Part shown: one piece after another, positions 41,926-49,631 of the stretch
Numbering within the stretch: the first letter of the stretch is position 1
Layout: the number at the start of each line of letters is the position of its first letter
DNA from: Candidatus Delongbacteria bacterium
GTDB lineage: Bacteria > CAIWAD01
Direction of reading: 5' to 3'
Length of the DNA stretch: 64,000 bases
NCBI GenBank assembly: GCA_041675285.1
Contig: JBAYTZ010000011.1
Span: forward strand, 59,470-123,469
Made by a program: the position numbers and the translations under genes
Notes under the pieces: model-generated
Told to the model about the DNA's origin: nothing
Seen by the model: the letters and a program-made list of their open reading frames with translations, nothing else
The model's database searches: none

Positions 41926-42372
41926 CTAGGCCTGTTGAATCACCGCCAGCACGTCGCTCTCCAGCACCGAGTCGCCTTCCTTCACCCGCAGCTCCTGGAC
42001 AGTGCCGCTGATGGCGCAGCGAATCTCGTTCTCCATTTTCATGGCCTCCATGACCATGATGGACTGGCCCGCCTGGACCTTGTCCCCCACCCGCACGTGC
42101 AGCTTGAGGACGATGCCCGGCAGGGGCGACTTCACCAGGCCCACGCCGATGGCGGCGCCGGGCTTTTCCGTGACCTGGGGCTTGGCCAGGGTCTCCGGGA
42201 TCACCCGCGTGCGCTCCAGGCGCGGCGTCTTGCTGGCCTGGCCTTCTTCCCGCAGGATCTCCACGCTGTATTCGGAGCCGTTGACCAGCAGTCGGGCGCT
42301 CTCGTCGTCGTGGCGCAGGATCTTCACGTCGTAGGAATTGCCCTGCAGACGGAGTTTGTAGGTGCGTGCCAT
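41926..42372 (-). CDS. biotin carrier subunit of sodium-pumping decarboxylase
   Basis: A 148-residue protein. A beta-rich N-terminal half (about 1-48), a Pro/Thr-containing linker, and a biotinyl domain (about 78-148) with VMEAMKMENEI. Biotin attaches to Lys112. The carboxyl group moves from methylmalonyl-CoA (MmdA) to this biotin and then to OadB. It corresponds to the gamma/biotin subunit (MmdC) of methylmalonyl-CoA decarboxylases. Located between oadG and oadB. Confidence 0.92.
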   Translation of the reverse strand: MARTYKLRLQGNSYDVKILRHDDESARLLVNGSEYSVEILREEGQASKTPRLERTRVIPETLAKPQVTEKPGAAIGVGLVKSPLPGIVLKLHVRVGDKVQAGQSIMVMEAMKMENEIRCAISGTVQELRVKEGDSVLESDVLAVIQQA

Positions 42373-42381
42373 AACTCTCTC

Positions 42382-42825
42382 CTAGCTCCGGTTGGATCGG
42401 TCGCGGACGATGGTGCCCGTGGCGGCCGTGGCCCGCCAGCGGATCCTGCGCGTGTGCAGGCTGGTCTTGCCGTCCATCACCCACGGGCTGAAGGGCTTGA
42501 ACATGGCGGTCCAGGTGAGGCGCTGGGCCTCCAGCTCTTCCAGGGCGTGGCTGTCCAGGTGGATGGCCAGGGCGATGGCGACCAGCAATTCACCCGAGAC
42601 AGGATTGCCGTCGGCGTCCAGCACCTGCAGGCCCGGCTCGCTGGCCGGCTGGATCAGGGTGCCCAGCTCCACCGCCGGAGTGACGGAGGCGGCCGCAACG
42701 GGCACCTTGCGGTTGTTGGCCCAGGCGCTGAAGTACATGGCCATCTGCAACAGGGCCAGGCCCACGAAGACCGTTCCCATGCCCATGACCAACGCGCTCA
42801 CCGCGGTGGATGTTTGGGTGTCCAT
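42382..42825 (-). CDS. OadG-like small membrane subunit
   Basis: A 147-residue protein from the ATG at 42825 (GGAGG 5 bases before). One membrane helix (about 10-30, VSALVMGMGTVFVGLALLQM) matches OadG/MmdD. Its C-terminal part (about 70-147) is longer than usual and ends in an Arg-rich run, TRRIRWRATAATGTIV. OadG-type subunits stabilise the pump complex and may carry a metal. Called from the helix pattern and place in the operon. The overlap of a longer in-frame start with mmdA was rejected. Confidence 0.8.
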   Translation of the reverse strand: MDTQTSTAVSALVMGMGTVFVGLALLQMAMYFSAWANNRKVPVAAASVTPAVELGTLIQPASEPGLQVLDADGNPVSGELLVAIALAIHLDSHALEELEAQRLTWTAMFKPFSPWVMDGKTSLHTRRIRWRATAATGTIVRDRSNRS

Positions 42826-42833
42826 GTGGCCTC

Positions 42834-44378
42834 CTAGAGCGGAATGTTGCCGTGCTTCTTGGGCGGATTGCCGTCCTTCTTGGACGCGCACATCTCCAGG
42901 GCCCGGATCAGCCGGAAGCGGGTCCGCGACGGGATGATGATGTCGTCCAGATAGCCGCGCGAGGCCGCCACGTAGGGATTGGCGAAGGTCTCGGTGTACT
43001 CCTTCTCCTTCTCCGCCAGGAAGGCCTTGGGGTCCTCCGCGGCGGCGGCTTCCCGGGCGTAGAGGATCTGCACGGCGCCCTTGCCGCCCATCACGGCGAT
43101 CTCCGCCGTGGGCCAGGCGTAGTTGATGTCGCCGCGGATGTGCTTGGAGGCCATCACGTCGTAGGCGCCGCCGTAGGCCTTGCGCGTGATCAGCGTGATC
43201 TTCGGCACCGTGGCCTCGCAGTAGGCGTAGAGCAGCTTGGCGCCGTGGCGGATGATGCCGCCGTACTCCTGGGCGCTGCCCGGCAGGAAGCCCGGCACGT
43301 CCACCAGGGTGACGATGGGCACGTTGAAGGCGTCGCAGAGGCGCACGAAGCGCGCGGCCTTGTTGGACGAGTTGATGTCCAGCACGCCCGCCAGGTAGCT
43401 GGGCTGATTGGCCACGATGCCCACGCTGCGGCCGTTCAGGCGGCCGAAACCCGTGATGATGTTGGGGGCGAAGTAGCGCTGCTGCTCGAGGAATTCGTTG
43501 TCATCCAGGATCTCCAGGATGACCTCTTTCATGTCATAGGCCTTGCTCGAGCTCTCCGGGATGATCGTGTCCAGCAGCGGGCACTCGCGGTCGTAGGGAT
43601 CGCGGCAGGGCAGGCTGGGCGGTTCTTCCATGTTGTTCTGGGGCAGGTAGGAGAGCAGCTTGCGCAGCAGGACCAGGCACTCCTCCTCGTCCTCCGCGGC
43701 ATAGTGCACGACGCCGCTTTTGCCCACGTGGACCATCGCGCCGCCCAACTCCTCGTCGCTCAGCTCCTCGCCGGTCACCGACTTGACCACCTTGGGGCCG
43801 GTGACGTACATGGTGGAGGTGTTCTTCACCATGATGATCACGTCCGTCAGCGCCGGGCTGTAGACCGCGCCGCCGGCGCAGGGGCCCATGATGGCGGAGA
43901 GCTGCGGAATCACGCCCGAGGCCATCACGTTGCGCTGGAAGATCTCGGCGTAGGCCGCCAGGCTCTCGATGCCCTCGTGGATGCGCGCGCCGCCGGAATC
44001 GTTGAGCCCGATGATCGGCGCGCCCATCTTCATGGCCATGTCCATCACCTTGCAGATCTTCTCTGCGTAGGTCTCGGACAGGCTGCCGCCCAGCACCGTG
44101 AAGTCCTGGCTGAACACGAAGACCAGCCGGCCGTCGATGGTGCCCGAACCGGTGACCACGCCATCGCCCAGGAACTGCTGCTTTTCGAGGCCGAAGTTCG
44201 TGCAGCGATGCTGCTTGAACATGTCGTACTCCTCGAAGCTCCCGTCGTCCAGCAGCCGCAGCACGCGTTCGCGGGCCGTCAACTTGCCCTTGGCATGCTG
44301 GGCCTCGATTCGCTTCTCGCCACCCCCGAGCTGGGCCTGACGGCGCAGGGCCCTCAGCTTTTCCACGCCGGAACTCAT
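42834..44378 (-). CDS. mmdA: methylmalonyl-CoA/propionyl-CoA carboxyltransferase subunit
   Basis: A 514-residue acyl-CoA carboxyltransferase. The ATG at 44378 is used because GGAGGT lies 6 bases before it; an in-frame TTG at 44393 is less likely. Family blocks: NDSGGARIHEGIESLAAYAEIF, IMGPCAGGAVYSPALTDVI, the second oxyanion block VDVPGFLPGSAQEYGGIIRHGAKLLYAY, and ASKHIRGDINYAWPTAEIAVMG. PccB and MmdA are not separable by eye, but the gene heads an operon with OadG-like, biotin-carrier and OadB subunits, which identifies a sodium-pumping methylmalonyl-CoA decarboxylase. This releases propionyl-CoA from methylmalonyl-CoA in succinate or lactate fermentation. Confidence 0.9.
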   Translation of the reverse strand: MSSGVEKLRALRRQAQLGGGEKRIEAQHAKGKLTARERVLRLLDDGSFEEYDMFKQHRCTNFGLEKQQFLGDGVVTGSGTIDGRLVFVFSQDFTVLGGSLSETYAEKICKVMDMAMKMGAPIIGLNDSGGARIHEGIESLAAYAEIFQRNVMASGVIPQLSAIMGPCAGGAVYSPALTDVIIMVKNTSTMYVTGPKVVKSVTGEELSDEELGGAMVHVGKSGVVHYAAEDEEECLVLLRKLLSYLPQNNMEEPPSLPCRDPYDRECPLLDTIIPESSSKAYDMKEVILEILDDNEFLEQQRYFAPNIITGFGRLNGRSVGIVANQPSYLAGVLDINSSNKAARFVRLCDAFNVPIVTLVDVPGFLPGSAQEYGGIIRHGAKLLYAYCEATVPKITLITRKAYGGAYDVMASKHIRGDINYAWPTAEIAVMGGKGAVQILYAREAAAAEDPKAFLAEKEKEYTETFANPYVAASRGYLDDIIIPSRTRFRLIRALEMCASKKDGNPPKKHGNIPL

Positions 44379-44665
44379 GCGGCGTACCTCCAAAAAATGG
44401 ATGGACTTCCCAAACCTGGGAGCGTCCAGTGGGCGCTTGTCAAACCAGGGAAGACTACGGGAGAAAGTGTTTGACCTTCAACCCTTTGACCTATCCCCAT
44501 GGCAATCGGGAGAGCAGCTTTGCAGGAAGCGTGCCAAGACTGGCCCGACCGATCCAGATTTCCCGGGCCGGTTGCCGTGGGTTTACCAGTTTGCCGCAGA
44601 CGAAATCGCACCACCGATCCGCACCCAAGCGGGGCGCGGGCCGGTCGCGGCACTGCTGAGGAATC

Positions 44666-45157
44666 ATGAACGGCTCTCCACGAAGTCGCCGCGGGGCCCG
44701 ACTGTTGTTGGTCCTGGGACTGGCCTGTGCCGGCCCGGCCCAACCGGCCCAGGATCCGGTCCCACCGCCGGCGGGACAGCCGACCTGGTCCCGCTACATG
44801 TGCCTGGGATTGAAGGACGGCAGCGTGCTGGTCTACACCTGGTGGGAGGTGACCCGCCCTGCCCAGCCCGGATCTCGTGGCAAGGCCGCCGCCCGGCTGA
44901 GCGGAAACGCGTGGTGCTTCACGCCCAAGCACGCCCTGATCGGGCAACAGCCGCGCAGCGTGCCGCTGGATTCGGTGCGCTACGCCATGACGGACACGCC
45001 CGAGCGCCTGCCCGGCGTGCCCACCCTGCGGCCCAAAAACCAAACGGCCCTCGCCACGGGGCTGACGGTCCTGGGTGGAACGTGGCTGATCCTGATGATC
45101 GTGGTGACCTTGACCTTCATCAGTCTGATCGTTGGGATTGCCGGCGTGGGGTACTGA
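44666..45157 (+). CDS. small exported membrane protein, function unknown
   Basis: A 163-residue protein not matched to a known family. It has an N-terminal signal-like segment (about 9-28), a soluble part with WSRYMCLGLKDGSVLVYTWWEVTR and VPLDSVRYAM, and a C-terminal membrane helix (about 134-160, LGGTWLILMIVVTLTFISLIVG). GAGGAATC precedes the ATG. It is the only plus-strand gene between the oad operon and the CYTH gene. The 287-bp gap before it holds no other gene. Confidence 0.6.
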   Translation: MNGSPRSRRGARLLLVLGLACAGPAQPAQDPVPPPAGQPTWSRYMCLGLKDGSVLVYTWWEVTRPAQPGSRGKAAARLSGNAWCFTPKHALIGQQPRSVPLDSVRYAMTDTPERLPGVPTLRPKNQTALATGLTVLGGTWLILMIVVTLTFISLIVGIAGVGY

Positions 45158-45176
45158 AGGGACGGTCGGCGGCGAG

Positions 45177-45665
45177 CTACCAGCGGTTCCAGGGTGTGTC
45201 CGACAGGCAGGCGTTGCTGTAGCGGGGGTCCGCGCTGATCTCCTCCCCCAGCCAGGGTGGCGTGGCAAAGGACTCGTCCGGACCCTCCAGCTCGATTTCG
45301 GCCAGCACCAGACCGGCGTTGGCCCCTTGGAAGACGTCCACTTCCCAGACATGCCCGGCGTGCTCCACGCGCAGACGGGTTTTCTCCAGCAGGCTCGGCA
45401 GGCAGAGCGCCAGGCCCGCGCGGACTTCGGCGGGCGGCAACTCCACTTCCCACTCCGTCCGCACGCAGGCGCCGGCCTCCAGCCGGGTGGGCCCCTTCAC
45501 CGTCAGCCAGCCGCGCTCGCATCCCTGCTCATCGGTAGACAAGCGAAGTCGCACCGTGCGCCCGGGGTCGCGGCTCAGATAGCCCTGCACCAGCCGCTGA
45601 GCGGGCCAATCGCCCAGGGCGGCGGGGTCCGCGACGAGGAAGCGGCGCTCGATCTCTTGCTTCAT
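45177..45665 (-). CDS. CYTH-domain protein (triphosphatase-like)
   Basis: A 162-residue CYTH domain. The ExExK-like start is MKQEIERRFLV, followed by VQGYLSRDPGRTVRLRLST, GWLTVKGPT, EWEVELP, and the ending EIELEGPDE, as in bacterial CYTH phosphatases (inorganic triphosphatase or small CYTH proteins). The tunnel-lining acidic and basic residues are present by inspection. The start was set at the ATG 45665; a shorter upstream ATG at 45683 is possible. Its role is not known. It is followed downstream by a convergent plus-strand gene. Confidence 0.8.
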   Translation of the reverse strand: MKQEIERRFLVADPAALGDWPAQRLVQGYLSRDPGRTVRLRLSTDEQGCERGWLTVKGPTRLEAGACVRTEWEVELPPAEVRAGLALCLPSLLEKTRLRVEHAGHVWEVDVFQGANAGLVLAEIELEGPDESFATPPWLGEEISADPRYSNACLSDTPWNRW

Positions 45666-45773
45666 GGGTTCCGGTCCAATCATGGTCTGACGTCGACTCC
45701 CCCCTTCGCGTCCAACCCGGCTGACAGCGCTTGGCGAAATCTGGGGGCAGGGAACCAAACTGTGGACAAGGTG

Positions 45774-45936
45774 CCAGGCACCGGCCTGGCACCGGCCTGG
45801 CACCGACCTGGCTCCGGCCTGGCACCGGCCTGGCACCGACCTGGCACCCGCCTGGCACCGACTTGGCACCGGTCTGGCACTGGCCTGGCTCCGGCCTGGC
45901 ACCGACCTGGCTCCGACCTGGCACCGGTCTGGCGCC
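45774..45936 (+). repeat. diverged 11-bp tandem array, about 15 units
   Basis: The same 11-bp unit as at 40404 (CCTGGCACCGR), with more changes (CTCC for CACC in several units, CACCCG, CACTGG). It starts from GGTGCCAGGCACC, a palindrome like that at the first array. It lies between the CYTH gene and the transglutaminase gene, in the same orientation as the first array. Confidence 0.93.
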
Positions 45937-45941
45937 TTGCC

Positions 45942-48278
45942 TCAGGGATCCAGTCGCAGCTCCGCCTCCAGCGTTGTGCCCGGCTTGATCTCCAACCACT
46001 GCATGTGGACGGGGGCCGAGCCGTCCTCCCGGCGGCGACCCGTGCAGAGCACGTAGCGGCCGGCCGGCAGCTCCAGCGGAAACTCGAGGTGGGAGAGGGG
46101 CTGCTGCCAGCCCAGGTCCAGGGCTTCCAAGTGGTCCACGTCCCAGCGCAGCAGGCACCAGTCCTTCAGGCAGCGGGCCTGCATGGAGAGGCTGTCGGCC
46201 GCCGCCAGACTCAAGTGGCCGCTGGCCGAGGCCCGGGTCGGACCCGCCGGGCGGAACAGGCGCACAGAGTGCCAGGCGCCCGCCTCCCAGCGCTCCAGCC
46301 GGCCGGAGAGCGGATTCGTCCGGGCGACCCGGCCGCGCACGCGGCAGCAACCCAGGTAAAAGCGCTCCAGATCCTCGGCCGTGCCGCCGCCCAATTCCAG
46401 CACCTGGGCCGGCGTCAGGGGCGCGCCCAGCCGGTCGCGATCCGGTTCCCGCCGCAGCTCGCGCCGGATCCAGCGCAGCAGAGCCTTGTCCCCACGCGAG
46501 TCCCGCAGCCGCGGGTGGCGCTCCAGGAACTCTGTCAGATCAGCGCGCCAGGGACGACAGGCCTCCCCGTCCACCCGCGGCGCCACAACATGTTCCAGCC
46601 AGCGCGCCCGGCCCAGACTGTCGCCGGCAGCGGGGGTGTCCAGTCGGGCCAGCGCGGATTCCAGCTCGCACAGGGTCGCCCCGCCGATCTCCACCCGATC
46701 CTTGTCGGAACAGGCCTCCAGCACGTCCAAGCGCCGCCGGAGTGCCGCAGGCTCCAGCCGGCTCCAGACGCTGTCCGGCACCCCGCCACTGGCCGGGCCG
46801 GCGCTCCGCAACCGGCCGGCCAGGAAGTCCAGCCAGACCCCGGCGTTGCCCCGCGCGCTGAGTAGCTGCGTCCAGACCGCGCCGGGTTCCGCGCCCAGCG
46901 TCGCCGAGCTCTCCAGCAGTGGCCGCAGCCCCAGGCTGTCCGGCGCCGCCACTCCGGCGGCATCCAGGGGCGTGCAGGGGCCGCGTGACCAGACCCGCGC
47001 CTCGCGCAGCGAGTCCTCCTGCTGCAGGCGTTGTTGGAAGACCTGATCGGCCCGTCGCACGGCGGCCGTGTCCACCAGCCCGCGGGCCACCCCCTCGGCG
47101 AAGACCAGGCCCGCGGCGGGCTCGGGTTCCGGCGCGGGCGGCGGCGGCGCATAGTCCACGCGGGCGGGTCCCGTCCAATCAGTCCGCGCGCCCAGCACCA
47201 GCCGGGCCTCGGTCTGGGCGGGTTCCACGTGCAGGAGACCCGCCAGTCCCTTGGACCCGGCGCTCACCAGCCAGCTGCCGCGCCCGCAGACCAGTTCCAG
47301 CCGTCCTTGCTCGTCTGTGGTTTGCACCAGCGCGGGCATCCAACCGCCGTAGTTGTAGAGGTGGAAGATCACGCGCTGCCCGGGCTGCGGCCGGCCCTTG
47401 GCGTCGGTCACCTGCAGGCGCAGGGTCTTCACCGGTCCATAGACCGCCGTGGAGTTGACGCTGGTGGAACGGCCCTCCCGGCGTAGAATGGGTTCGCCGG
47501 TCCTTTCCATGGCGCCGTAGGCCTGGCTGACCACCAGCATGGCCCGCCGGGCGGGACCCGTGAACCAGGCCTGGCCCAGCTCCGGCGCGGGCTCGCAGGC
47601 CCCGAAGAAGGACCAGGCGCCGTCCGTCCAGACCTCCACCCAGGCGTGGTTGTCGTCCGAGTGGGCCCAGTAGGGCGTGTAGCACTGCCGGGCGGGAATG
47701 CCCACGCTGCGCAGCGCGGCGATGGCCAGGATCATCTCCTCCTCGCAGCGCCCGAAGCCCGCGCGGCAGGTGGTCAGCGGATCCTGGTCGCGCCCGTCCG
47801 TGGGCCGGTAGGTGGCCTGCTCGTGGCACCAGTGGTTGACCTCCAGGGCGGCAGCGCCCATGTCCAGCCCCTCCAGCCGCGGCGCCAGCTCCGCCAGGAA
47901 GCGGGCCCGCCAGCGCGTGAAGGGTTCCTGTGACACACGGGCCGGCAGCACGTAATGGCGCCAGAGCTCTGCCGGCACCCGGGCGCCCCAGGGAAAGCGC
48001 TCCCGGGCCTGGTGCGCCAACCGCACATTCTCGCGCAGGTCCTCCGCCTCCAGCTCGGCCAGGTCCGAGAGGGGCAGGTGGGCCAGGAGAAAACGATAGT
48101 CGTCACGCGCCGTGCCCCCCAGGCTGGAACTGGGCTCAAGCGGCGCGAACAGCTCCGCCGCCCGGCCGCCGGCGCGCCCGCGCTGCACGGCCAGCAAGGA
48201 ATCCAGCCCGTCGGCACGTGCCTGTGTCACGCCGATTAGCAGCAGGATCAGCGCCATCCCGCCCGCGCGCTTGATCAT
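45942..48278 (-). CDS. secreted transglutaminase-like protein
   Basis: A 778-residue protein from the ATG at 48278 (GGAGGT before it), with a signal peptide (about 1-22). Its transglutaminase-like core (about 150-260) has CRAGFGRCEEE with the candidate nucleophile Cys, VGIPARQCYTPYWAHSDDNHAWVEVW with the His, and WSFFGACEPAPELGQAWF. In place of the usual W-x-x-x-D after the His is GACEP, a variant also known in Bacteroidetes proteins of this group. It is followed by an Ig/carboxypeptidase-regulatory-like domain (about 300-400). The C-terminal half is unknown. Probably an exported cross-linking enzyme or peptidase-like protein. An in-frame longer start inside chrA was rejected. Confidence 0.8.
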   Translation of the reverse strand: MIKRAGGMALILLLIGVTQARADGLDSLLAVQRGRAGGRAAELFAPLEPSSSLGGTARDDYRFLLAHLPLSDLAELEAEDLRENVRLAHQARERFPWGARVPAELWRHYVLPARVSQEPFTRWRARFLAELAPRLEGLDMGAAALEVNHWCHEQATYRPTDGRDQDPLTTCRAGFGRCEEEMILAIAALRSVGIPARQCYTPYWAHSDDNHAWVEVWTDGAWSFFGACEPAPELGQAWFTGPARRAMLVVSQAYGAMERTGEPILRREGRSTSVNSTAVYGPVKTLRLQVTDAKGRPQPGQRVIFHLYNYGGWMPALVQTTDEQGRLELVCGRGSWLVSAGSKGLAGLLHVEPAQTEARLVLGARTDWTGPARVDYAPPPPAPEPEPAAGLVFAEGVARGLVDTAAVRRADQVFQQRLQQEDSLREARVWSRGPCTPLDAAGVAAPDSLGLRPLLESSATLGAEPGAVWTQLLSARGNAGVWLDFLAGRLRSAGPASGGVPDSVWSRLEPAALRRRLDVLEACSDKDRVEIGGATLCELESALARLDTPAAGDSLGRARWLEHVVAPRVDGEACRPWRADLTEFLERHPRLRDSRGDKALLRWIRRELRREPDRDRLGAPLTPAQVLELGGGTAEDLERFYLGCCRVRGRVARTNPLSGRLERWEAGAWHSVRLFRPAGPTRASASGHLSLAAADSLSMQARCLKDWCLLRWDVDHLEALDLGWQQPLSHLEFPLELPAGRYVLCTGRRREDGSAPVHMQWLEIKPGTTLEAELRLDP

Positions 48279-48382
48279 CCGACCTCCCTCGGCGGGCGCG
48301 TGCCCAGCCACTGCAAATGAAGACTGCGGAGCCGGGCGCCCAACCGCCCCGTCGTCCCGCCCTGTCACACGAACCCCGCCGC

Positions 48383-49534
48383 TCAGGCCGCCAGCCAGAG
48401 GGACAGCAGGCCGCCGCCCAGCACCACCCAATGCACGTCCACCTTGCGCAGTAGGAGCCCAAGCGCCGCCAGCGCCAGCAGTCGGCCCGGCCAGGTCCAG
48501 GGGGTCTCCAGCGCGAACCGCAAGGTCACCGCCGCCAGCAGACCCGCAAACGACAACAGCAGGCTGCGGGTGACCTGGCGGAAGTCCGGCCGTCGATTCA
48601 GGCGCTGGAACCAGGGTTCGGCCAGGGTCAGCATGAACAGGGACGGCAGGAAGATGCCCGCCGTGGTGGTCAGCGCCCCGGCCCAGCCGGCCACCTGATG
48701 GCCGATGAACGTGGCCGTGATCACGATGGGACCCGGCGTCACCTGACCCAGTGTGATGCCGTCCAGGAAGGTGCGCGCCGGCAGCCAGCCCTGCAGCTCC
48801 ACCACTTCGCGGTAGAGCAGGGGCAGGGCCGCGTAGCCGCCGCCGAAGGCCACCAGGTCCACCTTGACCATGCTGACGAACAGCTGCGCCAGGAGGGGCC
48901 GGGTCCAGGTCAGCAGGCCGATCAGGAGCAAGCCCGTTGCGCCCAGGAGCAGGGGCGAACGCCAGGGCGCGCGGCGGGCCGGGCCGGGGGGGACGGGTGC
49001 GGTCGGGTCGTCGTAGCGGGAGCGCAGCCAACCCGCCAGCACGGCGAGCAGCAGGATCAGCAGCGGGTGCAGGTTGAAGAAGAACAGCAGGGCCGCGCCG
49101 GCGGCCAGCAAGGCATCGGGCACCGACTTCAGGTGACTGCGGCCCAGCATCCAGGCGGCGTGGGCCACCAGCGCCACCACCACCCAGCGCAGCCCCGCCA
49201 ACAGGGCCAGGCCCGCCGGCAAGGCCAGGGCCTGCCCGTAGCCCAGCGAGAGCACCAGCATCAGCAGGAAGGCTGGCAGCACAAACCCTGCGAAGGCGCA
49301 GAGGGCTCCCGTCAGCCCGCGCGTGCGCAGTCCGGTGAAGGCCGCGCACTGCATGGCCGTGGCCCCGGGAATGGCTTGGCACAGCGCCACGCCCTCGCGA
49401 AACTCGGCTTCGCTGAGCCAGCCCCGCCGCTCCACGGCCAGGCGGCGGATGTGCACGACCATGGCCGGTCCGCCGAAGGCCACGGCGCCCAGGCGCAGGA
49501 ATTCCACGAACAGCTGCCAGCGGCGGGGCGACAT
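48383..49534 (-). CDS. chrA: chromate transporter, two-domain ChrA
   Basis: A 383-residue polytopic protein with two CHR halves in tandem, the long-chain form that exports chromate. The first half has FLRLGAVAFGGPAMVVHIRR and CQAIPGATAMQCAAFTGLRTRGLTGALCA. The second repeats the pattern, with VKVDLVAFGGGYAALPLLYREVVE and LGQVTPGPIVITATFIGHQVAGWAGALTTT. Around ten membrane helices. GAGG lies before the ATG. Homologues carry out chromate export, but native substrates are often unknown. Confidence 0.92.
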   Translation of the reverse strand: MSPRRWQLFVEFLRLGAVAFGGPAMVVHIRRLAVERRGWLSEAEFREGVALCQAIPGATAMQCAAFTGLRTRGLTGALCAFAGFVLPAFLLMLVLSLGYGQALALPAGLALLAGLRWVVVALVAHAAWMLGRSHLKSVPDALLAAGAALLFFFNLHPLLILLLAVLAGWLRSRYDDPTAPVPPGPARRAPWRSPLLLGATGLLLIGLLTWTRPLLAQLFVSMVKVDLVAFGGGYAALPLLYREVVELQGWLPARTFLDGITLGQVTPGPIVITATFIGHQVAGWAGALTTTAGIFLPSLFMLTLAEPWFQRLNRRPDFRQVTRSLLLSFAGLLAAVTLRFALETPWTWPGRLLALAALGLLLRKVDVHWVVLGGGLLSLWLAA

Positions 49535-49583
49535 GAAATCCTCACTTGTCCTGCGGGATTGTCCCGTGTGAACGTGCGCCCGG

Positions 49584-49631
49584 CCGGCGTCAGAGCAGGC
49601 CGCTCAGCCGGCGTCAGAGCAAGCCGCTCAG
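49584..49631 (-). repeat. 24-bp tandem duplication of the VWA gene 3' end
   Basis: Two adjacent 24-bp copies (49584-49607, 49608-49631) that differ by one base. Each contains the last codons and the TGA, in frame, so the tail RRLSGLL is followed by stop and then RRLSGLL-stop again. The first copy (49608-49631) is the live gene end. Confidence 0.9.

Noticed and set aside
45942..49382. A single 1146-residue protein
   Set aside because: The first 368 codons are the shadow of chrA in another frame. The ATG at 48278 has a ribosome site and a signal peptide.
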